From Gigantopelta aegis (Eukaryota > Mollusca > Gastropoda > Neomphalida > Peltospiridae), in contig NC_054708.1 of assembly GCF_016097555.1 (NCBI RefSeq), positions 4,860,293-4,924,292 of the forward strand: a stretch of 64,000 nt of DNA, read 5' to 3'. Under the pieces are notes generated by a model, which saw only the letters and a list, made by a program, of their open reading frames with translations, was not told the DNA's origin and did no database searches. Positions 39,617 through 49,960 of the stretch are shown here, piece after piece; the first letter of the stretch is position 1; the number at the start of each line of letters is the position of its first letter. A program made the translations under genes and the position numbers.

Positions 39617-39797
39617 TCACTTCTTTCCTTTAATTTTGAGTGTTTTAGTTCATTGTGTGAAATTGTGAACTGTTTTTCTATCTGACAGTATTTTTCTTTC
39701 AATAACTGCCAACAGAATATTTGAAATATCCAGATTTATAAAATAAAACCATGTAAGATGGAGACGGTTTTCGGTAATAGACCGGTAACCACCTAAC

Positions 39798-39911
39798 TAG
39801 CCCGAGTACTCTGACTGCAAGAGAGCAAGGCGAACATTTAGCCAGTGTAATGAGAGCGTACAACTGTCCAAATGTCCGTCTAGGTCTCTAACAGTCACAG
39901 TACTAGGGCTA
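39798..39911. mobile_element. Short MITE of the 19582 Mutator-like family
   Basis: 114 bp starting TAGCCCGAGTACTCTGACTG and ending CAGTCACAGTACTAGGGCTA, matching the 954-bp element's ends. The flanking 9-mers (CCACCTAAC, ACACCCAAC) match at 7 of 9 positions. Confidence 0.75.
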
Positions 39912-40026
39912 ACACCCAACCATCTCTCATTGCCTGCTTTTCGAGTCTGTTATATAACTGACATGCTGCTAGCCGTCATGGAGTGGTTTACGATAATACA
40001 CTGGTAAACACCCAACCATCTCTCAG

Positions 40027-40183
40027 CAGGCCCGTAGCTAGGATTTTGAGGAGGGGGGGGGGGGGGGGGGTCGTTTAGGCTTGGGTCCGGGGGCATATTG
40101 AAAAAAAAAGTCTTCGGTAGGGGGAGTCGACCGACCCCCCCCCCCCCCCCCCCCCCCCCGATCACCCACTGGCTACGGGCCTG
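40027..40183. mobile_element. Small TIR element with CAGGCCCGTAGC ends
   Basis: Begins CAGGCCCGTAGCTAGGATTT and ends CTGGCTACGGGCCTG. It is flanked by TCTCAG on both sides (40021-40026 and 40184-40189). It contains long G and C runs. A left-end relative lies at 43147-43195. It is inserted in the second copy of a local ~100-bp duplication (AACACCCAACCATCTCTCA .. TTATATAACTGACATGCTGC). Confidence 0.75.
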
Positions 40184-40519
40184 TCTCAGCTCCTGCTATT
40201 CGAGTCAGTTATATAACTGACATGCTGCTACCCGGCTAAACTGACGGAAGTCCATTATGTTTCTCCGCATGATAAAATTTAAAAAGATAGCTTGATAATA
40301 AATATGTTTACCACGTCGGCCTATGGAGACGCAAACCTCTTTCCAAGGGCTATGAAAACAGGCTAAGTGTGGTTTCTATTTATATACGTTATTTTGGCTA
40401 TATCACGAACAGGGCTGTCTGAAGGCGTGTATCGAAGTATGTGGTTAATACACTGGGTGGACGGCTGTCTCCCACACAACTACGATATAACACGTATAGT
40501 CGTAAACGTCGCAATGAAA

Positions 40520-40870
40520 TGTTCAGTACAGTGTAGTACAGTACAACACAGTACAGTACAGTACAACAGTACAGTACAGTGCAACACAGTACAGTATAGT
40601 ATAGTACAGTGCAACGCAGTACAGTACAGTACAGTACTACACAGTGCAGTATAGTATAGTACAGTGAAATACAATACAACACAGTAGCTTACAGTATAGT
40701 ATAGTACAGTACAGTGCAATACAGTGCAGTACAATACAATACAACACAACACAGTACAGTACAGTGCAACATAGTACAGTATAGTACATTACAATACAAT
40801 ATAGTACAGTCCAGTACAACACAATACAGTACAGTACAGTATAGCACAGCACAGCACAGCACAGCACAGC
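40520..40870. repeat. (ACAGT)n-type degenerate 5-bp repeat
   Basis: About 350 bp of ACAGT/ATAGT/ACAAC units. All open frames here are artefacts. Confidence 0.95.
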
Positions 40871-41409
40871 ACTGCACTGTACTGTGGGCTTAGTTTGAGC
40901 AGTTACGTCTGGCATTGTTAAGAGTCTTCTGTAACTACCTACTATACAGTTACTCCTATTACCGGCAATCGCAAGTTATTGCCAGCTTTTTAGCTGCTGA
41001 GTATAATAATTATTATAAACTATTGTTGTTGTTGTTATTATTAGATGTAACACGTGCTATTCACGGGGAAGTTTAGATGGGGTGTGGTGGTCTTACACTG
41101 GGCTTTACCCCCCACCCCCCACCCCCAACTATGTGATTGCCGTGTAGACAGCCAGCCCTCATTAGCCGAGGTTTTATACATGGCCTCCGTGTATTCAGCC
41201 GTTTCTGTGTTAAGTAGCAAAGATGGCGACCTCCATTACAGTTGTATTTATGGAATTCATCTTTATATGCAATATCTAGCATGTGTATACGTTAGTCAAT
41301 TGGACCAGAGCGCAGGAAAAATACCTTGCGAAATGCGTGTTATATTATTATTATTATTATATATCGTTATTGTTATTTATTTATTTATGTATGTATTATT
41401 TTATTCCAG
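40871..41409. other. TspanC8-A intron 1, last part
   Basis: 41110-41265 is a dispersed repeat (CTCATTAGCCGAGGTTTTAT, AAGATGGCGACCTCCATTAC) also present inverted at 30140-30265. (ATT)n at 41345-41360. Confidence 0.55.
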
Positions 41410-41598
41410 TTGTTGGGCCTGGCACTGACTGTGAGCGGATCGTACATCCTGGTCACGACGGGCAAGCAGGTAACGTCGTTAATGGACTTCCTGTTTGACC
41501 CAGCATGCATCCTCACTCTGGCCGGGTCCATCTGTGTCGTCATCGCATTCTTTGGCTGCGCTGGAGCGCTTAGAGAAAATACCTGTTTCCTTAGAACG
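41410..41598 (+). CDS. TspanC8-A exon 2
   Basis: 189 nt, 63 codons, phase 0. Acceptor TATTCCAG, donor ACG|GTACAA. It encodes the rest of TM1 (LLGLALTVSGSYI), the small loop (VTTGKQVTSLMDFLFDPACI) and TM2 (LTLAGSICVVIAFFGCAG) ending ALRENTCFLRT. The G-C-x-G-A-x-R-E-N pattern after TM2 is a classic tetraspanin signature. Exactly the length of exon 2 in TspanC8-B. Confidence 0.93.
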
Positions 41599-41698
41599 GT
41601 ACAAGAACTCATTTAACTCTTACAAATATAGTTTACTTATTTCTCAAAGTGCCCTTTTACCAAGTCCAACGTTAAAGTGTGTTTTGTTTATCGACATC

Positions 41699-41928
41699 GC
41701 TAAAGCATATTATATTGATTAATGAACCATTGGCTATTGGATGTCAAACAAGTGGTAATTCTGACATGTAGGCTAAGCCCGCTACATTCTTCCATTAACA
41801 GCAAGGAGTATTTCATATCCATAGACAGCACAATACATACCACTACTTTGATATACCAGTCGTGGGACCATCCAATGTATCGCCAAAGTAGGTTCGATCC
41901 TCAGGCGAGCTCACTACCGACCTACGTT
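41699..41928 (-). mobile_element. Degenerate SINE copy, minus
   Basis: GGCTATTGGATGTCAAACAA, CAGCAAGGAGTATTTCATAT, GGTTCGATCCTCAGGCGAGC. It lies 100 bp after TspanC8-A exon 2. Confidence 0.7.
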
Positions 41929-42094
41929 TTGACAGGGCTAGATGGAAAGTTGTCTCACGGTTCAATACGAACCCTCTAATAACAGTGCGTGCAGCACAAA
42001 GAGAATCGGACCAAATCTATATGGCCCCTGCGCGTGCTGTAACCTCACCGTGGTGCAGGGGTGTAACATTCTCTTTGAGAATGGCCAATACAGC

Positions 42095-42306
42095 ACAAAT
42101 TGAAGTTTAGAGTAAAATTCGGTGTCCGTAAAATTCTGTGATATTTGTATTTGTATTTTTGCACAGTTCTTTACACTGTTTTTGTTTAAACCTTGAATTT
42201 TTATATTGATGTTGATCATCACTTTATTTATTTGCATTACCATAGTTTGACACCCAGTAGCCGATGTATTTTTCGTGCTGGGGTGTCGTTAAACATTCAT
42301 TCATTC
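42095..42306 (+). mobile_element. LINE 3' end with (CATT)n tail
   Basis: Non-coding 3' end: TGAATTTTTATATTGATGTT, ATTACCATAGTTTGACACCC, AGTAGCCGATGTATTTTTCG, TGCTGGGGTGTCGTTAAACA, then (TTCA)n. Same end as at 45440-45800. Confidence 0.75.
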
Positions 42307-42752
42307 CAAATCTATATGGCGTCTTCTCAGCTAGACAAAAAGAGCACTTTCTAACTGAAAACTGCACTCACTTTTCAGTGGGGGAAGCAAATGGCTTCCA
42401 TCCAAAAGGTAGGCCTAAGTCCCTGTATCAAAATATTCACCATGTTCTTGAAATGGCCCGTGCTTTGTCAAACCAGTCTTGGGAATAGCAGGCCTGCTAC
42501 AGTGTAGGGAAAATGCATCATACTGGTGGGCTAAGTGGCAGACCTCCTGTGAACAATTCACTTGAAGGTGATTTATAGGAGCAGTGACGACCTTGTCCAA
42601 ACATAATTTTCACTTTAGAGATACGATTTTCAACAATATGGTAGCAATTTTGTCGTTCAGCTTACAAATTGAAATACAAATGGTCTGTTTTTATCTATCA
42701 TTTACGAAATTCCATAATGTTGTTAACAACGTATTGTTTCTGTTTCTTTCAG

Positions 42753-42947
42753 TACACGCTGATTCTGTCAATACTCTTCTTCCTCGAGGTGGCCCTCATT
42801 ATCCTGGTGTTTGTTTATTACTACGTGCCAGACGTGAGGAAGTCGCTGAAGCTCTACCCGGAGGACCTGCTGCAGACTGCAATAGAAAAATACGAGGACG
42901 AAACAGCAGGGGACTTGAAAAATCTTTTAGATACCATTCAGAAAACA
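42753..42947 (+). CDS. TspanC8-A exon 3
   Basis: 195 nt, 65 codons, phase 0. It encodes TM3 (YTLILSILFFLEVALIILVF then VYYYV) and the start of the large loop (KLYPEDLLQTAIEKYEDET, LKNLLDTIQKT). Acceptor TTTCAG, donor ACA|GTAAGT. The last ~45 nt of this exon with its donor are repeated several times in the downstream intron (42963-43120 and weaker copies to about 43480). Confidence 0.93.
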
Positions 42948-43480
42948 GTAAGTACTAAATAAAACAGCAGGGGACTCGAAAACCTTTTAGATACCATCCA
43001 GAAAACAGTAAGTAATGAAATAAAACAGCAGGGGACTTGAAAAATCTTTTAGATACCATTCAAAAAACAATAAGTGATGAAATAAAACAGCTGGGGACCT
43101 GAAAAATCTTTTAATTAATTAATATGTAGTGACTAATAAAATATGACTGTACATGGCCGTAGCTAGGATTTTTTGTGGGGGGGGGGGGGGGGGGGGGCAA
43201 CTGAGTAGTTAATAAGTCTAAAACTCCTTAAACAGTTAAGAAGAGAAGTTTCTTTAAGTTTTTTTTCGGGGGGGGGCACCTGCCACCCCCCCCCCCCCAC
43301 CCCACCCCCTGCTGTAGTGGACTTGAAATATATATATTATAAATACAATTACAAACCAGTAAGCAGAGAAATAAAACTCAACAGGACATGAAAAGTTGTT
43401 TAGATAATATTCAGAAAATAATAGGTACATAAACAAAACTGCTGTCCACCCAGAATTTGAAAACCCAGAAAGTAATACAA
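42903..43480. repeat. Tandem copies of TspanC8-A exon 3 end plus donor
   Basis: The native unit (42903-42962) contains GACTTGAAAAATCTTTTAGA, TACCATTCAGAAAACA|GTAAG. Copies follow at 42963-43023 (donor GTAAGT intact), 43024-43085 (donor changed to ATAAGT) and 43086-43119 (partial). Weaker copies lie around 43318-43480 beyond an inserted G-rich TIR fragment. Confidence 0.88.
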
Positions 43481-43861
43481 CAAATATATTATTAGAAACC
43501 AGCAATAACCAGTAGGCGGAAGTAGTCAGCTGTTTATAGTTTTTATTTCTTTTAACTGTTTTCACGAACATACTCTTTGTTTCTCAAAATAGCATTTGAC
43601 AAAATAACCATTCAATAATGGATGAAAATTACCATATTTTATTGCTTGTATGAATCCATTATGCAAATATTAGTACATATAGGTAGTTCTGTTTTTATTG
43701 GTGGTCGTTATTGCATTATCTTCGATGATATGTTTGATGATATAAAATGAAAGTAGTTTCCACTACGTCTACTATACCAAATATACTGAGAGAAACACAT
43801 AAGGGAATACTTGGTATCGTAAACCTGAGCGCAATTATTAGCGTCGTATTGCCTGAACAAA

Positions 43862-44205
43862 GATGTAAAGTGGTATTGAATGTCAGTATTGTGAGATTGA
43901 ATGTCAGTATTGTGAGATTGAATGTCAGTATTGTGAGATTGAACGTCAGTATTGTGGGATTGAACGTCAGTATTGTGAGATTGAACGTCAGTATTGTAGG
44001 ATTGAACGCTAGTATTGTGGGATTGAATGTCAGTAATTTGCGATTGAATGTCAGTAATGTGAGATTGAATGTCAGTAATGTGAGATCGAATGTCAGTAAT
44101 GTGAGATTGAATGTCTGTAATGTAGGATTGAATGTCTGTAATGTAGGATTGAATGTCAGTAATGTGAGATTGAATGTCAGTAATGTGAGATAGAATGTCA
44201 GAAAC
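43862..44205. repeat. 21-bp tandem repeat, about 16 units
   Basis: Unit ATTGAATGTCAGTATTGTGA-G with variants. Seven codons long, so both strands are open (LNVSIVR and LTILTFN repeats). Intronic artefact. Confidence 0.93.
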
Positions 44206-44842
44206 ATTGTTAACTTCCTGACAGTTGCTGTCGATCCTTCCTGTTCAGGAGCCTACTCAGTATGCGCCTAGTCACACCGACTTGTCGAATGCGATCGAGT
44301 CGTATTGTGAGAACTCTGAACGACTCTAGTCTTATATACGTGTAGCAGTCGGTATTTTGTGCGTGAAGCTAGGTTCAACAAAGTTCACAACACCAGTTAC
44401 GGGTTAGGGCATCATCTTTTATTAAACATAAGACACACCCATATGAATTACACGTAGGCATTGTGTTGATATATTCCATAACAACTGGGGAAACCTGCAT
44501 AAAAATAAATTCATAATATCAATTGTTTAGTATATGGTTTCCATATATCTATTATACATTCAGAACTAAAACATTTAAACTAATTCATTCCAAAACCAAT
44601 GTTTTGGTGTAGTTCGTCATAAAAACAATTGATTAAACGTAGCTAAATTATTAACTCAGATAAGCTAACAACTAAAACAGAAACTTCACTTAAATCATAA
44701 AATATATAGTTTTGACAGCAGAAAACAAAGATGGCTGACATTCATTATGTCACGCCCTGTAATCCATAATAATTAAAAGGCAGATTTATTATTAAATATT
44801 ATATGTTAAATTATTCATTAATCACTACCAGGAATAGAAAAT

Positions 44843-45171
44843 GGAAGTAGCCCAGTGTGGTAAAGCGTTCGCTTGACGCGCGGTCGGTCTAGGATCGATC
44901 CCCGTCAGTGGACCCATTGGGCTATTTCTCGTCCTAGCCGGTGCTTCACAACTGGTGTAACAAAGGCCGTGGTATGTACTATCCTGTCTGTGGGATGGTG
45001 CATATAAAAGATCCCCTTGATGCTAATCGAAAAGAGTAGCCAATGAAGTGGCGACAGCGGGTTTCCTCTCTCAATATCTCTGTGGTCTTTAACCATATGT
45101 CTGACGCCATATAACCGTCAATAAAATGTGTTGAGTGCGTCGTTAAATAAAATATTTCCTTCCTTCCTTCC
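44843..45171 (+). mobile_element. tRNA-SINE, subfamily 2, abutting exon 4 acceptor
   Basis: Head GTAGCCCAGTGTGGTAAAGC, GGATCGATCCCCGTCAGTGG, body GTGCATATAAAAGATCCCCT, subfamily-specific GTAGCCAATGAAGTGGCGAC and GTCTGACGCCATATAACCGT, tail GAGTGCGTCGTTAAATAAAA then (TTCC)n running into the CAG of TspanC8-A exon 4. Confidence 0.9.
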
Positions 45172-45176
45172 TTCAG

Positions 45177-45311
45177 TTGGACTGTTGTGGACTAAGTAAC
45201 AACGAGACGGGCTACTTGAACTGGAATCTGAACAAATATTACTTCTGCAACGATTCGTCGGTCGGAGTCCTTAGTTGCTCTGTTCCCTTTTCTTGTTGCA
45301 AAATAAAGCCG
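45177..45311 (+). CDS. TspanC8-A exon 4 (CCG motif)
   Basis: 135 nt, 45 codons, phase 0: LDCCGLSNNETGYLNWNLNK, YYFCNDSSVGVLSCSVPFSC, CKIKP. It carries six of the eight loop cysteines and an N-glycosylation sequon (NDS). The donor is CCG|GTAGGT. The acceptor is CCTTCCTTCCTTCAG. The pyrimidine tract is the (TTCC)n tail of a SINE that ends right at the splice site. Confidence 0.93.
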
Positions 45312-45439
45312 GTAGGTGTCGCATGTGTTTTATGACGGTATAATGTTACGGTTAATTATAGACCCCCCCCCCCCACACACACACACACACACATAAACAA
45401 GAAGAAAAAAAACTATTGAATATTTTTCTCTTTTTCGTT

Positions 45440-45805
45440 CTATGAATGATGAGATAAGATAAAAAGTTTGTAGATCTCTGACGATACGCCACATTTTGGT
45501 GGAGTGCAATCATCTACGAGAAACTAGAAAAGATATCTTTGGACTAGGAAATGTGATGGAATCAGTTCGATTCTATCATTCCATCCTGAACTTCTGTTGC
45601 AATTTCTTCGTGATACTGTAACTTTTAATTTTCCTTCTCCGTGATATTTGTATTTTTTTAACAGTTTGCTTTAATTTACCTCTTGAATTTTTATATTGAT
45701 GTTGGTCATAACATAATATTTGCATTTATCGTAGTTTGACACCCAAGAGCCGATGTATTTTTCGTGCTTGGGTGTCGTTAAACATGCATTCATTCACTCA
45801 CTCAC
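45440..45805 (+). mobile_element. LINE 3' end, including C-terminal coding remnant
   Basis: Reads SLTIRHILVECNHLRETRKD IFGLGNVMES then stop, the HILVEC zinc-binding end of a LINE reverse transcriptase protein. The 3' UTR ends GGGTGTCGTTAAACATGCAT and (TCA)n. It lies in TspanC8-A intron 4. Confidence 0.75.
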
Positions 45806-45945
45806 TGGACTGTATATCTATGAAACCGTTCTTGTCATTTTTTAGTAATGAAAATCCATTGTTATTGTTGTGTTTGTAATATATGTATAAGCATTAGTAT
45901 TATTACATGATGTTGTTTTTATATTTTTTGTTGTAATTTTTTCAG

Positions 45946-45996
45946 GGCGATTCCATAAATATTTTATGTGGAGCTGGAGTGCTAAAAAAATCTGAT
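45946..45996 (+). CDS. TspanC8-A exon 5 (51 nt)
   Basis: 17 codons, phase 0: GDSINILCGAGVLKKSD. Acceptor TTTTTTCAG, donor GAT|GTAAGG. It carries the seventh loop cysteine (ILCG). Exon 5 of TspanC8-B (GDTTNILCGAHINKIDK) has the same length and shared residues, which confirms this short exon. Confidence 0.9.
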
Positions 45997-46111
45997 GTAA
46001 GGGCGTTTTGTATGTTTTAACACATAACAGGTTAATAACAACATAATGTTTAGACGAAATAGTGAAACACACTTTCACTTAAAACCTACGATTGTTCATT
46101 ATTATTTATAT

Positions 46112-46285
<174 letters not shown>

Positions 46286-46344
46286 TAAGTGACCGCTATT
46301 AACGTGATTTTGTGGTTTCTTTTTTCTAAGTTAAAAAGATAAAT

Positions 46345-46625
46345 TTTGATTTATTTAACGACGTTAATGTTGATTTATTAATCGTCACTTGTTAGATGCC
46401 AAACATTTCATTAAAAAAAATATATATATATTTTCTGAAAAAAAGGCTTCATAGTCGTCGGAATATGCCAGCAAATTGGGGTTCGGGGTGAGATCATACA
46501 TATAGACTTGATAATTTTTGAGGCCATGGTATGTGCTATCCTGTCTGTGGGATGGCTCATATAAAAGATCCATTGCTACTAATAGAAAAAGGTAGCGGGT
46601 TTTCTATCTACGACTATGTCTGATA
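46345..46625. mobile_element. SINE pieces in opposite orientation
   Basis: 46353-46410 resembles the tail on the minus strand (TTTAACGACG, TTAGATGCCAAACATTTC). 46522-46625 is plus-strand body (GGCCATGGTATGTGCTATCC, TGGCTCATATAAAAGATCCA). Confidence 0.6.
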
Positions 46626-46686
46626 TACTGTGTTAGTATTAACTCACTAGGTGTGTTAGTTTTATTCCTTGTTTTCCACATTGCAG

Positions 46687-46803
46687 CCCAATGAAGTGTC
46701 GGACAAGATCTACACTAACGGTTGTCTACGCGGCCTGCAGGTGTGGCTGGACAGTAACATCTGGACGTTTGGTGGAATTATACTGGGAATTTTACTGCCC
46801 CAG
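46687..46803 (+). CDS. TspanC8-A exon 6
   Basis: 117 nt, 39 codons, phase 0: PNEVSDKIYTNGCLRGLQVW then LDSNIWTFGGIILGILLPQ. Acceptor CATTGCAG, donor CAG|GTGAGT. It holds the eighth loop cysteine (NGC) and the first half of TM4. The exon's last ~40 nt are duplicated just downstream (46825-46884), where the copied donor reads CAG|CTGAGT and is no longer functional. Confidence 0.92.
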
Positions 46804-46824
46804 GTGAGTGACTGCTAAACCTTG

Positions 46825-47005
46825 GACAGTAACATTTGGACGTTTAGAAGAATTATACTGGGAATTTTACTGCTGTTTCAGCTGAGTCACTGCTAAAACC
46901 TGGACCTTTTAGAAATGTTTCGTTTTTAACCCCAGCACATTTGCGACTTTTATATGGATGTTTTGTTTTCGACATTTAGAAGAATTTTGCTGCCAAATAA
47001 TTACT
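46825..47005. repeat. Duplicated TspanC8-A exon 6 end
   Basis: 46825-46884 copies the exon (GGACAGTAACATTTGGACGT, GAATTATACTGGGAATTTTA), ending TTTCAG|CTGAGT where the true donor is CAG|GTGAGT. A third, weaker copy lies near 46956-47000. Confidence 0.85.
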
Positions 47006-47293
47006 TTTATAATCACTAGTAATAAAGAGTGTTGTAGGATTAGTTTCCAGCAAACATGATAAATCATTTCACAGGGTCGGCCAAAAATGTATGGAAAACG
47101 CTCACTTAGACTATGAAAACTATGGTCGTTTCATGAAACGTTTTTACGTAAATTGATAACCGATATAAATTTGCACTGGAATGAGTTGGGTATAAACTGC
47201 TCTCTGGTGACTTTCAGCTTTAAAAAATGTTTCCCATCAATATATATGTTGTGGATCTTGTTGTAGTACTTGTGGTACTTGTTGTAGCACCTG

Positions 47294-47297
<4 letters not shown>

Positions 47298-47353
<56 letters not shown>
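47298..47353. repeat. (TA)n microsatellite
   Basis: Pure TA run in TspanC8-A intron 6. Confidence 0.97.
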
Positions 47354-47357
<4 letters not shown>

Positions 47358-47815
47358 GCCGTCTGTTTTTTAAGTGATAGTCTTTCTTTTGTAAAGACAC
47401 ACACCTTTTTACAAAGATATATGGGACCCCTTTAATACAGAAACTTATCGATTTGAACAATACCAATAAGGTATTCAAATTCGTATCTCTGTCCACGACA
47501 GTCTCTAAAGGACACTTTGTTAAGGGCGTGATATCTCCCGCGAATCACTGTCAGGTGTTTTGTCTAAGACGACTGCCACTAGCAGGCTTATTACGTTTCT
47601 ACTTTGTGTAAGACTGCCACGGGCAAGACTAGTTTGATAAACGGAACTCTGGGTAAGACTGATCTCATTGAAACTTTACACAGCTCTGGCGGCATGGACT
47701 CGTGAATCACTTCAAAACAGTGATCATATCAAAGATAAACACATCCTACTGCAACGGCGGTATTGTCATGACCTTGAACGTTTACGTTCGTTTTGGGGGG
47801 GGGGGGGGGTTCAAG

Positions 47816-48034
47816 GGCGGTACGTAGCCCAGTGTTAAACCACTCTTCAGATGCGCGGTCGGTCTAGGATGGATCCCCGTCGGTGGGACCATTTACCTAT
47901 TTCTTGCTTCAGCCATGTAGCAGGTTTCCTTTCTAAAACTACGTCAAGATTTACCAAATGTTTTACACCCAATAGCTGATGATTAATTAATCAGTGTTCT
48001 AGTGGTGTCGTTGAACAAAACAACGTTTAACTTT
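47816..48034 (+). mobile_element. tRNA-SINE (internally shortened) abutting exon 7 acceptor
   Basis: Head GGCGGTACGTAGCCCAGTGT, GATGGATCCCCGTCGGTGGG, shortened body, tail CTAGTGGTGTCGTTGAACAA AACAACGTTTAAC, directly followed by TTTCTTTGTGTTTCAG of TspanC8-A exon 7. Confidence 0.85.
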
Positions 48035-48047
48035 CTTTGTGTTTCAG

Positions 48048-48113
48048 ATACTTTTGGTTGGTTTTGCGCGGGCTTTGCGAGATCAAGTGTTACAACAGAA
48101 GTCCAAATGGTAA
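48048..48113 (+). CDS. TspanC8-A exon 7 (terminal)
   Basis: 66 nt: ILLVGFARALRDQVLQQKSK then W and TAA. It completes TM4 and gives a short basic cytosolic tail. The acceptor GTGTTTCAG lies at the end of a SINE tail. AATG|GTAAGA overlaps the stop codon and could act as a donor to a further exon. I see no obvious continuation, so TAA is taken as the stop. The reading frame stays open for about 30 codons after it. AATAAA occurs at 48709 and 48723. Confidence 0.82.
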   Translation: MLLVGFARALRDQVLQQKSKW

Positions 48114-48944
48114 GAGCGTCACGTGGTCAACATTCCAGAACTCCGTGCTCAACACTCCCAGGCAGCTCCACGTTCAGTTGGGGTTTTTTTGTATAACGTA
48201 TTTTCATAAACTACAGCAGCATGTGTACTGTGTATAACATGTTAAATTATACATTTCTATTCAGTGGTATGAATAGTCGAATAATATACGTTTTGCAATA
48301 ATAACGTAATGTTTTTTAAAACTACAACATTATTTATTCTTCATTTCAAACAGACACTTATAAATATTTGTAATTAACATTTATATGTAACATGTTGCGC
48401 TGATAAAAAGAATGTGCCAATATCATGTAGCAATTTCCCATCAAGATGACACGGCCAAAAGGAAACTGTGTTCCCAAGTGTTTGTCCTCAAATCAACGCC
48501 AACAGTTCGTTCTGTTGGCTAGTTGGTGGTGCCTTTTTAAAGCAATTTGTTATTTTTAAAACTGGAATGAATTCGAAAGACATTTCACCATATAATGATG
48601 ATAATATTTGACATGAATGACGTACAGTACTATAAATACTATTGTAGTTGTATGATACCCTTTCACAAATAACACAAATGTATAAATGCAATCGATATTT
48701 ACTCTTAAAATAAAATGTTTGCAATAAAATTTTATTCAAATGTTTTGATAATTGCAATTGTGAAATTGTGAAACTATGCAACAGACATTTATAAAAGTAA
48801 AATTCGATTTGACCCCCACGAAACCATCCTTCCCTTGCATACCAATCTGATTAAAATTAGCTCTACTGGTCTCACCAGTAGAACTAACAGCATTGCGTGG
48901 ACTCCCATGTCCAGGTGACATTTCATCTATAAATAACAATTTAA
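48114..48944. other. 3' flank of TspanC8-A
   Basis: Probable 3' UTR and flank with AATAAA at 48709 and 48723. No other gene recognised. Confidence 0.5.
48709..48728 (+). promoter_or_regulatory. Candidate polyadenylation signals of TspanC8-A
   Basis: Two AATAAA hexamers, at 48709-48714 and 48723-48728, lie about 600 bp after the stop codon. They are plausible 3' end signals, but AATAAA is common in AT-rich DNA. Confidence 0.35.
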
Positions 48945-49960
48945 AGGCGCTCTGTCACGGATGGTGACCTAATTAATGACCTAACAAAGTATTATCTGAA
49001 AATATACACATTTGGTTTGTCGCTAAAAGTACTTTATTTAACTACCATAACCCACTTATTACTGATATTTTGTAAAAATAATTGAATTATGTCGACGGTC
49101 CATAATTCAGGAAAAAACCCGGCTGTTTGGAGCGAAGAGGTGTGACGTATTCTTTTTGTAGTCACGTGATGGGCAACCCCCGAATAACCGCGGTGTCAAA
49201 ACGAGTTGCTAAGGTCGTGTAACGAGAACACTTGACCGTCCTCTGCGACGTAGGGTAAATTGAAAGAAAAACAATGAAAATAAGTTATAAAAAATTATAT
49301 AAACAGGTACTGAATGATAATAAGCTTATACATTAATTTATTTTAGCAACAGAAGCATTTTAAATGGCGACGATTCCGACTAGTTAGGCCTTTGCATGTA
49401 CTGGTAAATTTATCGTTTGTTGTACGCGAACAAATCTAAACACCGCATTCATTTTTCACTTTGTGAAATTTATTATTAAATATGCCATAACCCCATGGGT
49501 AATTACAGCTGGCTTGGGATAGGACTTATTACATTTTTAAAGAATACTGTGAACTAGACGGTGTTTATATACAAAGTGGCTATATATACGATGACCGTGT
49601 ATATGGCCTCCGCTGTTTTTGATTATTTTTTCAAGAAATAACATATTTTAAATTATTTTAAAGTCTCTATACATGGCAGTCGTGCACTGTATATAAAATT
49701 CAAAGGTATTTTACACGGCTGTCGTATATATAGCCTCATCAATACTCGGTTTTGTCGTACGTTTCAGACTCCTGACAAAAGAGTTCCAATTTTTAAAAAT
49801 TAAGCTGCTCACAGGTTGTTATGGGATTCCCTCAATCGTGGTTCAATTAAAATGTTCTGGGTGATACAATAGCGAGGTTTGGTATTCCAAATTAATGTAA
49901 ATGTCATTTATGATCCATATTTAGAGAAATAAGGCCCACTAAATCTGTGATTGGGCGCCT
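48945..49960. mobile_element. TTAA-flanked TIR element, ~1.0 kb
   Basis: Begins AGGCGCTCTGTCACGGAT and ends ATCTGTGATTGGGCGCCT, imperfect inverted ends, flanked by TTAA on both sides (48941-48944 and 49961-49964). TTAA targets are used by piggyBac and Kolobok. No transposase seen, so non-autonomous. Confidence 0.8.

Noticed and set aside
39375-40915. THTHTH, VCVCVC and TVLYCTVL frames
   Set aside because: (CA)n and 5-bp ACAGT repeats.
43716-44207. 163-residue and 148-residue frames on both strands (LTILTFN, LNVSIVR)
   Set aside because: 21-bp tandem repeat. Hydrophobic pattern is a by-product of the unit.
44843-44920. tRNA gene
   Set aside because: Box A and box B-like motifs belong to the SINE head. 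No cloverleaf with a proper acceptor stem, and the same head recurs in many SINE copies.
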